Source of the DNA: Planctomycetaceae bacterium
GTDB taxonomy: Bacteria > Planctomycetota > Planctomycetia > Pirellulales > Lacipirellulaceae
Assembly (NCBI GenBank): GCA_003233055.1
Contig: QIKP01000010.1
Location: forward strand, 26,426-90,425
Direction: 5' to 3'
DNA length: 64,000 bases
The notes under the pieces are model-generated. The model did no database searches. It saw only the letters and a program-made list of their open reading frames with translations, and was not told the DNA's origin. Numbering within the stretch: the stretch's first letter is position 1; each line of letters begins with the position of its first letter. Shown here one piece after another: positions 1 to 9,660 of this stretch. The translations under genes were made by a program, and so were the position numbers.

Positions 1-845
1 CGTTCGCAGCGCCGGCCAAAATTTGCTGCTCCAGCCGGTCACGGAGCTGAGTCATCCGGGCGGTCCGGTCCGCCGCTTCGCCATGCCACTGCTCGAGCGC
101 GACGTGCAGCCCGCAGGCGAGCGCCACTGATTCGGTCCCTGACCGCAAGCCAGCCTGCTGGTGCCCACCCAGGAGTTGGGGAAGAATCTGGGCCCCCTTT
201 CGCAGCAGCAGCCCGCCGATGCCGCGTGGGCCGTGGAACTTGTGGGGGCTCAACGACAGGGCGGTCACCCCCAACTCGCCGAATTGAACATCGATCTTGC
301 CGACCGCTTGAGCCGCGTCGGTATGGAAGGGGACCCCCAACGAGCGACAGATTGCCGCCAGCTGGGCAATCGGCTGCAAGACGCCCGTCTCGTTGTTGCC
401 GAGCATCACGCTGACCAGACGCGTGTCGGGCGAGAGGAGTGACTTGAGTTCCTCCGGATCGACCAGACCGTGGCGATCGACTCCCAAGCGATCGACCTGC
501 CAGCCCTCCCGCTCCATCTGATCCGCACAGGCCGAAATGCTAGGATGCTCAACCACAGAAATCACTATCCCCCCTGGCGAGGCCCCGCAGCGCTAGGTGG
601 TTTGCCTCGGTCCCCCCCGAGGTGAAGACCAACTGATCGGTCTGGTGCCCCTTGGTCTTCCCCCCCAAGATCTGGATCACCCGTTCCCTCGCCTCCTCCA
701 GCACCCGCCGGGCGGCCCGTCCTGGTCCATGCTGACTTGCTGGATTGGCAAACTGGGCATCGAACGCCGCCCCCATCGCCTCCACCACTTCGGGAGCGAT
801 CGGCGCGGTGGCGTTGTGGTCAAGATAAATCAACGGCGAAGCCAT
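1..845 (-). CDS. nifS: Cysteine desulfurase (NifS/IscS family), 3'-truncated by the window edge, with an apparent frameshift
   Basis: PLP enzyme that takes sulfur from cysteine for Fe-S clusters or tRNA thiolation. The start (MASPLIYLDHNATAP) and the stretch TSGGTEANHLALRG are classic NifS/IscS. That frame stops at 549. The family resumes in another frame: EHPSISAC, then DTRLVSVMLGNNETG, then HTDAAQAVGK and SLSPHKFHGPRG with the PLP lysine. The switch lies in a run of six C (six G on the coding strand) at 569-574, and removing one G restores a single frame. The catalytic-Cys region lies beyond base 1. This could be a sequencing or assembly indel, a real pseudogene, or less likely programmed slippage. 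It is a different subfamily from the SufS encoded at 14119-15417. Confidence 0.85.
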
Positions 846-1136
846 CCAGCGATTATAGGGCCCTGGCTAAGCTGGTGTAATACCAGGCCAGCGATCACTA
901 AGTCGTTAGCCCGGTGAGGGTTGGAACGAGGAATTTGTCATCCCCGCCGCAGGAGCGGCGTTTCATGGCCAGGCAGTTTTTACACCGAAATCATATCTTC
1001 CTGATACACGTGCCCTCGTGGCAGTCTCTTTGCTTGGCGAGGGAACAGGTTCCTTCACAAAACAGTTCCTACCAAGGGGAGGCTGCCCAAAGCAAGGTGC
1101 GCAACTATCTAGGACGTTATCGTGGCAAACTGCAGC
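846..1136. other. Gene-free stretch between nifS and the PEP-CTERM gene terminator
   Basis: No ORF here has recognisable protein character. The stretch must hold the promoter of the minus-strand nifS gene, but no clear -10/-35 pair stands out. A small GC hairpin lies near 944-958. Confidence 0.4.
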
Positions 1137-1175
1137 AAAAAGGCCCCCGTGCCAGCGGGGGCACGGGAGCCTTTT
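1137..1175 (-). terminator. Rho-independent terminator of the PEP-CTERM gene
   Basis: Arms AAAAGGC..CGTGCC and GGCACG..GCCTTTT form a long GC-rich hairpin. It has an A run on one side and a T run on the other, so it can act in both directions. It lies about 80 bp past the stop of the minus-strand PEP-CTERM gene. Confidence 0.8.
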
Positions 1176-1256
1176 AGGGGGATCCGTCGGATGTCTCCGA
1201 TGGACAGCCTTCGCGAATCGAAGGACGGTCGGCACCGGATGACCGCTAGCAACGGT

Positions 1257-2048
1257 TTAGCCAAGCCGCTGGCGGACGGCCATCATGCCACCCATCATGC
1301 CGGCCAAAGCCAGGAGGCCAAGGGTGCCTGGCTCAGGGACAACGGCGTTAGGATTGACACCACTCGGGGTGATCGTAAAGTCCTTCTTGGCAATGAAGGC
1401 GAGCGAGTCTTCTTCGCTGTTGGTTGCCAATTGGTTGTTGATAACGACTTCCGCACGGGTCACGCCGAGAGTAAATCCGGCGGGCAGCACCGTTGTGAAA
1501 TCGGCCAAGACATCAAAGCTCCACTCCAGGGGAGCCAAGGTTGCACCTCCGGTGGCGGCCATGTCGCTAGAAAAGCCTCCGCTCGCGATGAGGACGAGTG
1601 GAACGGCAAGGACGACGTTGTCGACCTCCATGATATCAATTCGGACAAACTGACCTGCTGAGGCGGTTGTTCCTACGCCCCCGAATCCGAAGAAGGAGAA
1701 GTCGCCTGCTTCGCTGATGAGGAGCGAAGTGAGCCCGGTACCGGGTGCCGCTTCAATTTCAAAGTTAAGCTGGCCATCCGTGATGTCGAGCGGCCCCCCC
1801 GTGGAGGTTGCCGTGAACCCACTCGGGTCAAAATCGAGACTGTCTGCCCCTTCAATCTCTGGGGCGCCGAAGAGCGGCTCCGTGTCGCCAGGGGTGTTGG
1901 CCGTCTCGGTGACTTGGAGATAGCTGATGGTAGCTCCAGAAAAGTCGCCGTAGTTGATTGGTGCGGCGCCGGCAGAACCGAACGCTACGACAGCGAGCGT
2001 CAGAGCGCATGCGCCCTGCGAGAAAGGTTTCAAAATGTAAGTTGTCAT
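1257..2048 (-). CDS. PEP-CTERM sorting-domain secreted protein, function unknown
   Basis: 263 residues. The N-terminus from MTTYILKPFSQGACAL is a Sec signal peptide ending near GSAGAA. The middle is a Gly/Thr/Ala/acidic beta-rich region without recognised motifs. The C-terminus has VPEPGTLGLLALAG, a hydrophobic helix and then RQR, which is the tripartite PEP-CTERM signal processed by exosortase. The ATG at 2048 was chosen over a 70-codon longer ORF because the signal peptide begins there and GGGGAG lies about 10 nt upstream. No exosortase gene is in the window. In this family such proteins are exported and anchored in or released from the envelope. The specific role is unknown. Confidence 0.85.
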   Translation of the reverse strand: MTTYILKPFSQGACALTLAVVAFGSAGAAPINYGDFSGATISYLQVTETANTPGDTEPLFGAPEIEGADSLDFDPSGFTATSTGGPLDITDGQLNFEIEAAPGTGLTSLLISEAGDFSFFGFGGVGTTASAGQFVRIDIMEVDNVVLAVPLVLIASGGFSSDMAATGGATLAPLEWSFDVLADFTTVLPAGFTLGVTRAEVVINNQLATNSEEDSLAFIAKKDFTITPSGVNPNAVVPEPGTLGLLALAGMMGGMMAVRQRLG

Positions 2049-2968
2049 TAGAATCGAACTCCCCGAAAATCGGTTGAAAAACAGAATTACTTCCGTGTGT
2101 AACTGGAACATCGAGCCCCAGCGCGTATTTTTGTGCCACGCTAAGATAGAGAGGACAGGTGCCTTCCAACGAAGGCAGACCGTACCGCAGAATGGCAAGA
2201 CGCGACCCACCCGACAGAATGTCGGTGACTCACGAAGGCAGACAGAATTTGCAGGCACAATTTGCGCAAGCTCAGCCCATCCGCGATGGCAATCACTAGC
2301 GAACTCCCAAGAAAGACAGGAAAGACCCCAATCCCTGGCTGCCCAAAAGCGGTCGGAAAAAGCATCTCCCTAAAGAACAAAGCCCCTAAACATCGAATCG
2401 CCGGGAGTAGCACTCCCAGGCAGAAAAATCGCCTCAGGTTCAGCCGAGCGGAATAACCCCTTCCGCCGTGCTACTCAGAACCCAAGTCCCACGACACGTA
2501 TGATACGGGTAACCGGCCGGGCTGGCTAGGCAATTGTTAAAAAAAAGGCAAAAAGTTTTGGTTGCTTTGTAAACCAAGTAAGAGCAATGGCTTGCGATTT
2601 GACGTGTTTGGTGGGGATTTCTGCGAGCGACGGGAAAGTCGTTTGCCAGCTTCGGTCCTTCGGGTGAATATTTCCGGGCTCGGCCCCCAAGGAGTCACGG
2701 AAAACAGCGGTTAGGCAAGGTGGAGAGAGGGCGTTCTCGGATAGCCGGTTGTGAAAACCTTCCCTATACTGAGAGGCATTGCTTGGCCGGCGGCTCTGCT
2801 GGAAGTGGGGCTGACGGGGGGGTGATCGATTTTGCCGGCGATATGAGCCCTTGCGCTGCCTGCGCGACGGCGGAATCGGGGCTTCGCAAAACGCTTGCCG
2901 AGCCAGAGTTTTTTCTTCTGTACACCCCTTATCCACACGCTCCCCATCCAACGAGAAACCTTCGCACG
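2049..2968. other. 920-bp gene-free stretch between divergent PEP-CTERM and thrS genes
   Basis: It should carry the promoters of both divergent genes. Visible structure is a small hairpin at 2403-2417 (GGGAGT/ACTCCC) and an A-rich patch near 2540. A 90-codon minus-strand ORF at 2141-2413 is hydrophobic in part but has no recognised family and is not called. Confidence 0.4.
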
Positions 2969-5152
2969 ATGCTCACGGTTCTCCTGCCCGACGGCAGTCA
3001 AAAGCAATTCGATCAGCCAGTCACTAGCCTTGATGTGGCGGCCGCCATTGGCCCCGGGCTCGCCAAGAGTGCTATCGCGGCAGAAGTCGATGGCCAGCTA
3101 GTCGACCTGACCACGCCGCTCCCGGTGGCTGGCGAAACAGCGCTGCGAATACTCACCAAACGAGATCCCGAGTCGCTCGGTCTATTGAGGCACTCGTGCG
3201 CCCATGTGATGGCACAGGCGGTGATGCGGCTTTACGGCGGTGTGCAGCTCGCTTTTGGCCCAACCACCGCGACAGGATTCTACTACGACATGGCACTCCC
3301 CGAGCCAATCTCGGAGGACGATTTTCCGAAAATCGAAGCGGAAATGAAGAAGATCGTCAAGGAGAAAGAATCGTTCGAGCGGACCGATCAGCCGCGAGGC
3401 GAGGCACTCTCGCTCTGCCGAGAGCTCGGGCAGAAGTTCAAAGTCGAGCATATTGAGACCGGCCTCGAAGACCAGTCGCACGTCTCGTTCTACCGGCAAG
3501 GAGAGTTCATCGACCTCTGCCGAGGTGTCCACATTCCCCACACGGGCCACATTGGCAAGGCGTTTAAGCTCCTTTCGATTGCTGGCGCCTACTGGAAGGG
3601 CGACGCCAAGCGGGAGCAGTTGCAGCGGCTCTACGGCACGGTTTTTTTCGACAAGAAGGAGCTGGCCGAGCATCTCCACCGCTTGGCCGAAGCCCGCAAA
3701 CGCGACCACCGCGTTCTCGGCAAGCAGTTGGAGCTGTTTCACATCGATCCCACGGTCGGCTCCGGGCTCGTTCTCTGGCTCCCCAAAGGCGCCGCGCTGC
3801 GGCAGACGCTGGAGGATTTCATCCGCACCGAGCTTCGCGAGAGGGGTTATCAGGGGGTTTATACGCCCAACATCGGTCGGATCGAGCTCTACGAAACGAG
3901 TGGCCACTTTCCCTATTACCGCGAGTCGCAGTTCACCCCCATGTGTGAGCATGATGCGGGGCCGCTGGTCGACCAATGGACCGAGCGGCTCCAAGAGGGG
4001 ACTCTCGATGCGGAGGGCGAAGCAAAATTGCTCGACGCGGCTCAGCTTCTCGGCTTCGATGCCGAATACGATCCGGCCGCGTCGGTGGAGGATCGAATCG
4101 CCACACTCGATACCTGGGCTCATCAGCACGATCGCTACCTGCTCAAGCCGATGAACTGCCCCCACCACGTGATGATCTACAAGTCGAAGCCGCGCAGTTA
4201 CCGCGACTTGCCGGTGCGGCTCGCGGAGTTTGGCACCGTCTATCGGAACGAAAAGTCGGGAGAGCTTTCCGGCATGACCCGCGTGCGGGGCTTCACGCAG
4301 GACGACGCCCATATCTTCTGCACCGAAGAGCAGGTGGCTGCCGAAGTTCGCGACTGCATCGACTTCACACTAAAGGTCCTCCAGTCGCTCGGTATGGAGA
4401 ACTTCCGCGTTCGGCTCGGCTTCCGTGATCCTGAGAGCGATAAATACGTCGGCAGTTCCGAGGTTTGGGACCGAGCCGAGGCGGCGATCGAAAAAGTCGC
4501 CCAAGAGATGAAGCTGCCTGGCTGCGAGCCGGAGCTGGGCGAGGCGGCGTTTTACGGGCCAAAGATCGACTTCGTGGTGACCGACTGCATTGGCCGCGAG
4601 TGGCAGCTCGGCACCGTGCAGCTCGACTACACCTTGCCGAGCAAAGAGCGATTTGGCTTGGAATACACGGGGGCCGACAACCAGCCCCACCAGCCGGTGA
4701 TGATCCACCGTGCCCCGCTCGGCAGCATGGAGCGATTCATTGGCGTGTTGATCGAGCACTTCGCCGGGGCCTTTCCCTTGTGGCTTGCCCCGGAGCAGGC
4801 GAGGGTGCTGACGGTGAGCGAGAAGTCGGAGGAATATGGCCGCGAGGTCGAGCAGCAACTGGCAGCGGCGGGCCTTCGAGTCGCGGGCGATTTTCGCGGT
4901 GCGAAGCTCGGCGCAAAAATCCGCGAGGCCCAGCTCGATCTGATTCCGTACATGCTGGTCATCGGCGAGAAGGATCGGGACTCCGGCAGCGTGACGCTCC
5001 GCGACCGCATCGACGGCGACCTGGGGGCGATGCCGATCGCCGAGGCAATCGCCAAACTACAAGAGGAAGTCGCCAGCAAGGTGGTCCGCCAAGTCGCCGA
5101 GCAGACCCTCGGAGCGGAGATTTCGGATCGCGGGGCGGGGAACGAGTCTTGA
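2969..5152 (+). CDS. thrS: Threonyl-tRNA synthetase
   Basis: 727 residues; charges tRNA-Thr in the cytoplasm. In order: TGS domain (about 1-62, [11 protein letters not shown]), editing domain with HSCAH at 75-79, RGVHIPHTG, the class II core with LKPMNCPHH near 395, motif 2 [10 protein letters not shown] and [11 protein letters not shown], then a C-terminal anticodon-binding domain. About 55 extra residues, acidic and helical-looking, lie between motif 1 and MNCPHH (about 325-390) compared with E. coli ThrRS. MNCPHH replaces the enterobacterial MNCPGH. The start at 2969 is preferred because the TGS domain begins there, although the frame is open 83 codons further upstream. infC follows on the same strand. 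Confidence 0.97.
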   Translation: MLTVLLPDGSQKQFDQPVTSLDVAAAIGPGLAKSAIAAEVDGQLVDLTTPLPVAGETALRILTKRDPESLGLLRHSCAHVMAQAVMRLYGGVQLAFGPTTATGFYYDMALPEPISEDDFPKIEAEMKKIVKEKESFERTDQPRGEALSLCRELGQKFKVEHIETGLEDQSHVSFYRQGEFIDLCRGVHIPHTGHIGKAFKLLSIAGAYWKGDAKREQLQRLYGTVFFDKKELAEHLHRLAEARKRDHRVLGKQLELFHIDPTVGSGLVLWLPKGAALRQTLEDFIRTELRERGYQGVYTPNIGRIELYETSGHFPYYRESQFTPMCEHDAGPLVDQWTERLQEGTLDAEGEAKLLDAAQLLGFDAEYDPAASVEDRIATLDTWAHQHDRYLLKPMNCPHHVMIYKSKPRSYRDLPVRLAEFGTVYRNEKSGELSGMTRVRGFTQDDAHIFCTEEQVAAEVRDCIDFTLKVLQSLGMENFRVRLGFRDPESDKYVGSSEVWDRAEAAIEKVAQEMKLPGCEPELGEAAFYGPKIDFVVTDCIGREWQLGTVQLDYTLPSKERFGLEYTGADNQPHQPVMIHRAPLGSMERFIGVLIEHFAGAFPLWLAPEQARVLTVSEKSEEYGREVEQQLAAAGLRVAGDFRGAKLGAKIREAQLDLIPYMLVIGEKDRDSGSVTLRDRIDGDLGAMPIAEAIAKLQEEVASKVVRQVAEQTLGAEISDRGAGNES

Positions 5153-5522
5153 GCGGCGCGGCGAGATTGTCCCCCAACGGTAACGAACCCAGCGCCGGAA
5201 GTAGCGGATTTCTTGTCGGTGCTGATCGGCGTAGCCCGAGACATCGTGCTAATCTCGACGAACAACTCCTGCAGGTCCTCCACTCTGGGGTGGTTGGGCC
5301 CGTTCACAGGGCCGAGGTCGTCCAATTTCTCCCGGATTCACGGGTGCTGACGCGGGTAGGCGGCAATTCTCGCTATTTTCCCTTCTTCCCACCGGGAGAG
5401 GAATCGCCGTAACTGAGGAATTGTCGTAATCTATTGACTCGGGCGGTCCCTATGGCCAATACTTTCGTGTTGGCTTTATTCACCAGAGCCCCGCCCCCCA
5501 CCCCCCACAGGAGACTCCACCG
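5153..5522 (+). other. 370-bp leader region between thrS and infC
   Basis: No convincing gene. The region is C-rich just before infC and ends in the infC ribosome-binding site. It may hold the infC promoter, but no recognised riboswitch or leader peptide was found. Confidence 0.4.
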
Positions 5523-5525
5523 ATC
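5509..5525 (+). promoter_or_regulatory. infC ribosome-binding site with probable AUC start codon
   Basis: AGGAG at 5509-5513 sits 9 nt before an ATC at 5523. The IF3 N-terminal sequence runs in frame from this ATC, and there is no ATG, GTG or TTG in the homologous region until an internal GTG at 5607. Non-canonical AUU/AUC starts are the established hallmark of infC autoregulation, because IF3 itself discriminates against them. Confidence 0.7.
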
Positions 5526-6026
5526 GAACGCAAGCAACAACGGATCAACGAGCAGATCCGCATTACCCCAGTCCGCGTCGTTTCTGCGGAAGGCGAACAG
5601 CTCGGTGTGATTCCGACCGAGGAAGCCCTGGACCTCGCCAAGAAGGCGGGACTCGACCTCGTCGAAGTTGCGTCGGCCGAGAAGCCGCCCGTTTGCCGGA
5701 TCATGGACTTTGGTAAATTCAAGTACCAAAAGAAAAAGCGGCAGCACAAAGGGCACACGCACCAAAGCAAGAACAAAGAAATCCGGCTCCGTCCGAAGAT
5801 TGGCGAGGCCGATTTCATGACCAAGGTGAACCGGGCCAAGAAGTTCCTCGGGCAGAAGGACAAGGTGATCTTTTCGGTCATCTTCCGTGGTCGCGAAAAC
5901 GCCCATGTCGACGAAGGCTTCAAGTTGATCGAAAAGCTCACCGCCGAGCTTGAACCCGTCTCGAAGCTCGAACAACGCGCCGCCATGCATGGCCGGCGGA
6001 TCGTGGCGATCTTCGCGCCGAAGTAG
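5523..6026 (+). CDS. infC: Translation initiation factor IF-3
   Basis: 167 residues if begun at ATC 5523, close to the usual 170-180. IF3 binds the 30S subunit and checks start-codon pairing. The N domain reads [15 protein letters not shown] then [13 protein letters not shown] and GLDLVEV, followed by [12 protein letters not shown], a basic linker, and the C domain with [19 protein letters not shown] and a final RIVAIFAPK. Starting at GTG 5607 would remove about 28 conserved residues, including RINEQIR. The usual neighbours rpmI and rplT are absent; smpB follows 144 bp downstream. Confidence 0.95.
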   Translation: MERKQQRINEQIRITPVRVVSAEGEQLGVIPTEEALDLAKKAGLDLVEVASAEKPPVCRIMDFGKFKYQKKKRQHKGHTHQSKNKEIRLRPKIGEADFMTKVNRAKKFLGQKDKVIFSVIFRGRENAHVDEGFKLIEKLTAELEPVSKLEQRAAMHGRRIVAIFAPK

Positions 6027-6170
6027 TTTTCCGAAGCGAAGGAGCGTTTTCCTAGCCAGGCCGCCACGCGGTCCGTGACACGCCCTGCGGAGGGGCGTGG
6101 CCCACCGGCTAGCGATTGCGAGTGTCCCTGCGCGCCCTTGTATCTCTGCGACTTTGTGTCACTAACCATC

Positions 6171-6671
6171 ATGGCCAAGAAACCGAGCGCCGCGAAGTCC
6201 AAGAAGGACGACGCCAAAAAAAATGAAAAGCTGATCGCGCAGAATCGCAAGGCGCGCTACGAGTACGAAGTCCTCGATACGCTGGAGTGTGGCATCGTCT
6301 TGGTGGGGAGCGAGGTGAAGAGCCTCCGCGAGGGGCGGATGAGCATCGACGAGGCGTATGGCCGGATCGACAAGGACGAAGTTTGGCTCGTCGGTCTCGA
6401 CATCCAGGAGTACCGCTTCGCCAACGTGCAGAACCACGACCCGCGCCGCCGGCGCAAGCTGCTTCTCCACCGGCGAGAAATCCGCAAGTTCGCCACCGCG
6501 GCCTACCAAAAGAACCTCACGCTGGTCCCGCTCAAGATGTACTTCAAGCGGGGGCGGGCGAAGATCCTGATGGGCATCTGTCGTGGCAAGAAACAGTACG
6601 ACAAGCGGGAGTCGATGAAAAAACGCGACACTCAGCGCGATATCGACCGGGCGATGCGCCGCGACCGGTGA
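6171..6671 (+). CDS. smpB: SsrA-binding protein SmpB
   Basis: 166 residues; binds tmRNA for trans-translation rescue of stalled ribosomes. Diagnostic stretches are NRKARYEYEV, ECGIVLVGSEVKSLREG, EYRFANVQNHDPRRRRKLLLH and the basic tail GKKQYDKRESMKKRD. The N-terminus has an extra Lys/Ala-rich 15-residue extension. ATG 6171 was chosen because the frame further upstream is not SmpB-like. The 30 bases before it resemble a degenerate period-type repeat. No tmRNA gene was recognised nearby. Confidence 0.96.
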   Translation: MAKKPSAAKSKKDDAKKNEKLIAQNRKARYEYEVLDTLECGIVLVGSEVKSLREGRMSIDEAYGRIDKDEVWLVGLDIQEYRFANVQNHDPRRRRKLLLHRREIRKFATAAYQKNLTLVPLKMYFKRGRAKILMGICRGKKQYDKRESMKKRDTQRDIDRAMRRDR

Positions 6672-6876
6672 GCAATCCCTTCAGGTTCCGGAGGGTTCGG
6701 TGCGTAAGAAGAGGGGAGCTTCCGGAACGCTGCCCGCTTGGTGCCTTGGCGAGAGGCCTCCTGATTCTTTTCCCGTGGACCTGCATGTCGAGGGAAGAAT
6801 TTTCTCTCTTCCGTAGGAACGGTTACGAAAAATGCCAACCGGCAGGAGGGAGGCCGCGCCGATTGGCATTAGGGAA

Positions 6877-6918
6877 GGCGATCCTTCTGGGGTGCTACAG
6901 CTCCACAGAAGGATCGCC
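6877..6918 (-). terminator. 13-bp perfect inverted repeat, likely terminator or stable RNA hairpin
   Basis: GGCGATCCTTCTG (6877-6889) is perfectly complementary to 6906-6918, with a 16-nt loop. It lies 33 bp past the stop of the minus-strand lipoprotein gene and past smpB on the other strand. There is no clean T run, so its termination role is inferred. Confidence 0.5.
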
Positions 6919-6950
6919 AACTTACTCGGTTTTCGTTGTGTTATGGCGAT

Positions 6951-7181
6951 CTATCCCCCAACATAAGGGGCGATCGTCGGTTGCCCATAGTTGCCGGCTG
7001 GTGCGAAGGTTCCGCCGGCCGGGTAGCCACCACAGGAGTTGCCGTCGCACGTAGGGCCGCAAGACGACACCAGCGGCATCGCCACGGAGTGTGCCTGCGG
7101 TCGCGACAAACCGCAACAGCCGCAGCCAATCGAACTTGTTGCGATCACGACTGCGGCGCAGGACGCCAAGAATTTTTTCAT
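6951..7181 (-). CDS. Small Cys-rich lipoprotein, function unknown
   Basis: 76 residues. MKKFLASCAAVVIATSSIGC is a lipoprotein signal peptide with lipobox SIGC. The mature part has CGCCG at its start and further cysteines in SSCGPTCDGNSC, seven cysteines in all, then a Gly/Pro/Ala tail ending YVGG. ATG 7181 is chosen because the signal peptide begins there. It resembles in style the larger Cys-rich lipoprotein at 9994-10620. Such proteins are common in planctomycetes and of unknown role; disulfide cross-linking in the envelope is only a guess. Confidence 0.7.
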   Translation of the reverse strand: MKKFLASCAAVVIATSSIGCGCCGLSRPQAHSVAMPLVSSCGPTCDGNSCGGYPAGGTFAPAGNYGQPTIAPYVGG

Positions 7182-7525
7182 GATTCGGTACTCTGTCGGG
7201 GTGGGGAAGGAGGGATCGCGCCCGGGTGCCGGTGCGCCAAACAGGAACGCGAATTGCCGTGACGTGCCTCGCAGTCGTGGGGTCGACACTCGCCGAGCCT
7301 GTCCATGGAAACCCTACACGGCTGCCGAGCAATGGCAAACGAAGTTAACGACTTCGCCGTAGATTTACGTGGCTAGGGAGCGCGCTGTTCGCCACAATCG
7401 CTGAGGTTTTGGCGTTCGTTCTAGGTTCGCTAGAAGGAGGAACCGGGACGATCGCCATGGCTTCGCAGCCTCTGGCGATCGGGAGGGGCGATAGGAAGGA
7501 AGGCTGCTGGCCATTTTTCGCTGCG
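7182..7525. other. Gene-free stretch between lipoprotein and ABC exporter genes
   Basis: It contains the promoter side of the minus-strand lipoprotein gene and the 3' flank of the ABC exporter gene. No repeat or convincing coding sequence was seen. Confidence 0.4.
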
Positions 7526-9502
7526 TCACGCGCTTTCACGGTAGCTGTCGAGGTGGAAGAGGCGGCGATAGACGTCGCAGCGGGCAAGCAGCAGCTCGTG
7601 GCTCCCTGCATCGAGAATCTTCCCCTGGTCCATCACGACAACGCGGTCGGCGAGCGAGATGGTGCTCATGCGGTGGGTGATGATGAGCGTGGTGCGAGTC
7701 TGGGTGAACTCCGCAAGGACCTGGTGAATCAACTGCTCGCTTTCCAGATCGATCTGGCTGGTGGCCTCGTCTAGGATCAGGATGTCGGGATCGCGCAGGA
7801 TGGCTCTGGCGAGAGCGATGCGTTGCCGCTGCCCTCCAGAAAGCCGGTTCCCCCCCGGTCCGACGATCGTATCGTAACCTTCGGCGAGCTTTTCGGTAAT
7901 AAAGGAATGGGCGTGTGCCTTGCGAGCGGCTTCTTCGACGGCGGCAAGATCGAGTTTTTTTGTCCCGTAGGCGATGTTCTCGGCGACGGAGTCGTTGAAG
8001 AGCAGTGTCTCTTGGGACACCATGCCGATGCGTGAGCGAAGCGAACGGAGACGGACGTCGGAGATGTCGATGCCATCGATGGTAATTCGCCCCGCCGTCG
8101 GATCGTAGAATCGGGGAAGGAGCGAGAGTAGCGTACTCTTTCCGCACCCGTTGGTGCCAACAATGGCGATCGTCTCACCGGCCGCCACCTCCAGGTCGAT
8201 CCCTTCCAACACGGGCAGACCCGGCTCGTAGGCAAAGTCGACTCCTTCAAATTTGAGCGATTGAGAGAGCCGCGGGAGTGGCTGGGGATCGGAGGGGTCT
8301 TGGATGTCTGGTTCGGTGTCGAGTACCTCGAAGGCCCGGTCGCTTGCTGCGGAGGCCTGCTGGAGGTCATTGAAGACGTTCGATAGTCGCCTTGCGGGAT
8401 CGCTCATTCCGACCAGCATGGCGAAGAACATCCCCATGCCGCCGTGGGTCAGTTCCTGATTACTGATTCGAATCCCAAAGAGGCTCGTATTTCCACTGAG
8501 GACGAGGTAGCCTCCCGCCATGGCGGCGGTGAGCACCATGCCAATGCCGAGCGTCTCGGTCATCGGGCTAACGAGTGAGTTGTAGGTGGCGATGCGGAGC
8601 TGCCGGCGGTAGTAGCCACGTGCGGAACGATCGAAGCGGCGGCGTTCAGCCTTTTCCATCGTAAAGGCTTTGATGAGCTTCATGCCGGAAAGGGTTTCGG
8701 AGAGGGTTTCGTAAATGGACGAAAGCTCTTCCATTGCCCGACGATTGGCCCGTTTGAGCGACTTGGCGAGTAGCTGGATCAAGTAGGCTGCCGGCGGCAC
8801 GATGAGGATCGTGAGGAGTAGCAGCCGCCAGCTAACAAAGGCCGCTCCCGCAAAGCAAACGATCATTTTTAGCGGTTCGCGAACCGCCAGACCAAAAAGG
8901 GTTTGCACGCCATTGCTCATGGAATTGAGGTCGCTCGTGCAGCGGTTCATCAAGTCGCCTCGGCCCTTGTGGCTGTAGGCGGCCATGTCGAGCCGTAACA
9001 GATGGCTATAAAACTGCTTGCGAAGTTGGTATCCGACTTGCAAACCAAGTCGCGCAACCAGCACGACATTGGCGATGCGGAAGACATTCTTGAGCAGCGT
9101 GCTCGCCATGACCAAAGCACAGACGACCCCAAGTGTTTTGTACGGAGTGGTGGGAAGCCAGCGCTTGGCTGTCGGCAATAGCCAGGTGAATTTCCCTGCC
9201 TTCTGCTCCTGCACGTCGATCTTGAACTGCGCCGCGTTGATCGCTCGGCGATTCTCTTCCGGAGCGTCGCTCAACGATTCGATCTCGGTGGTCAGCGTGG
9301 CGATCAGAGTCTGGCTCGAGGCAATCTCCTCTTCCATCCATTGGGGAACCGACTTGTCGTTCATCACGACATCCACGATCCAGAAGACGGCTGAGAGGTT
9401 GCCTGCCCATAAAACAGCCACCAGGAGGGAAGTCGCGAAGCAGGCGGCGACATTCCATCGATAGCGGAGAGCCATCTTCAGGACGCGGTAAAAATTGGAC
9501 AT
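7526..9502 (-). CDS. ABC exporter, fused membrane and ATPase domains (MsbA/MdlB-like)
   Basis: 658 residues, the normal half-transporter length. The N-terminal half holds the membrane segments (first near MALRYRWNVAACFATSLLVAV) with an unusually long charged stretch, about 70-160, between TM1 and TM2. The C-terminal ATPase has Walker A GTNGCGKSTLL, Q-loop GMVSQETLLF, signature LSGGQRQRIALARA, Walker B ILILDEATSQID and H-loop ITHRMSTI. It probably acts as a homodimer exporting lipid or hydrophobic substrate from the inner membrane. The substrate is unknown. ATG 9502 was selected because the frame upstream lacks family character. Confidence 0.9.
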   Translation of the reverse strand: MSNFYRVLKMALRYRWNVAACFATSLLVAVLWAGNLSAVFWIVDVVMNDKSVPQWMEEEIASSQTLIATLTTEIESLSDAPEENRRAINAAQFKIDVQEQKAGKFTWLLPTAKRWLPTTPYKTLGVVCALVMASTLLKNVFRIANVVLVARLGLQVGYQLRKQFYSHLLRLDMAAYSHKGRGDLMNRCTSDLNSMSNGVQTLFGLAVREPLKMIVCFAGAAFVSWRLLLLTILIVPPAAYLIQLLAKSLKRANRRAMEELSSIYETLSETLSGMKLIKAFTMEKAERRRFDRSARGYYRRQLRIATYNSLVSPMTETLGIGMVLTAAMAGGYLVLSGNTSLFGIRISNQELTHGGMGMFFAMLVGMSDPARRLSNVFNDLQQASAASDRAFEVLDTEPDIQDPSDPQPLPRLSQSLKFEGVDFAYEPGLPVLEGIDLEVAAGETIAIVGTNGCGKSTLLSLLPRFYDPTAGRITIDGIDISDVRLRSLRSRIGMVSQETLLFNDSVAENIAYGTKKLDLAAVEEAARKAHAHSFITEKLAEGYDTIVGPGGNRLSGGQRQRIALARAILRDPDILILDEATSQIDLESEQLIHQVLAEFTQTRTTLIITHRMSTISLADRVVVMDQGKILDAGSHELLLARCDVYRRLFHLDSYRESA

Positions 9503-9660
9503 GAGGGAAGAGCTTGCGGGGAAAGCGGTCAGGCGGGGCAGGAACCCGCTTGTAGCAGAACAGGCGGGCCTCACCAATATCGGCCAAGAGCCCGTGGCAC
9601 TTTGCTCCGTGTGCCGGGCGATCTCTTCCCGACTCGTCGACTCCCGCCCGTTGCTAGCAC

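Noticed and set aside
2141..2413. 90-codon partly hydrophobic minus-strand ORF between PEP-CTERM and thrS
   Set aside because: No family, no good ribosome-binding site, and it overlaps the leader of the PEP-CTERM gene.
3182..4312. 376-codon minus-strand ORF inside thrS
   Set aside because: Antisense shadow of a well-identified gene; composition follows the codon positions of thrS and no family is recognised.
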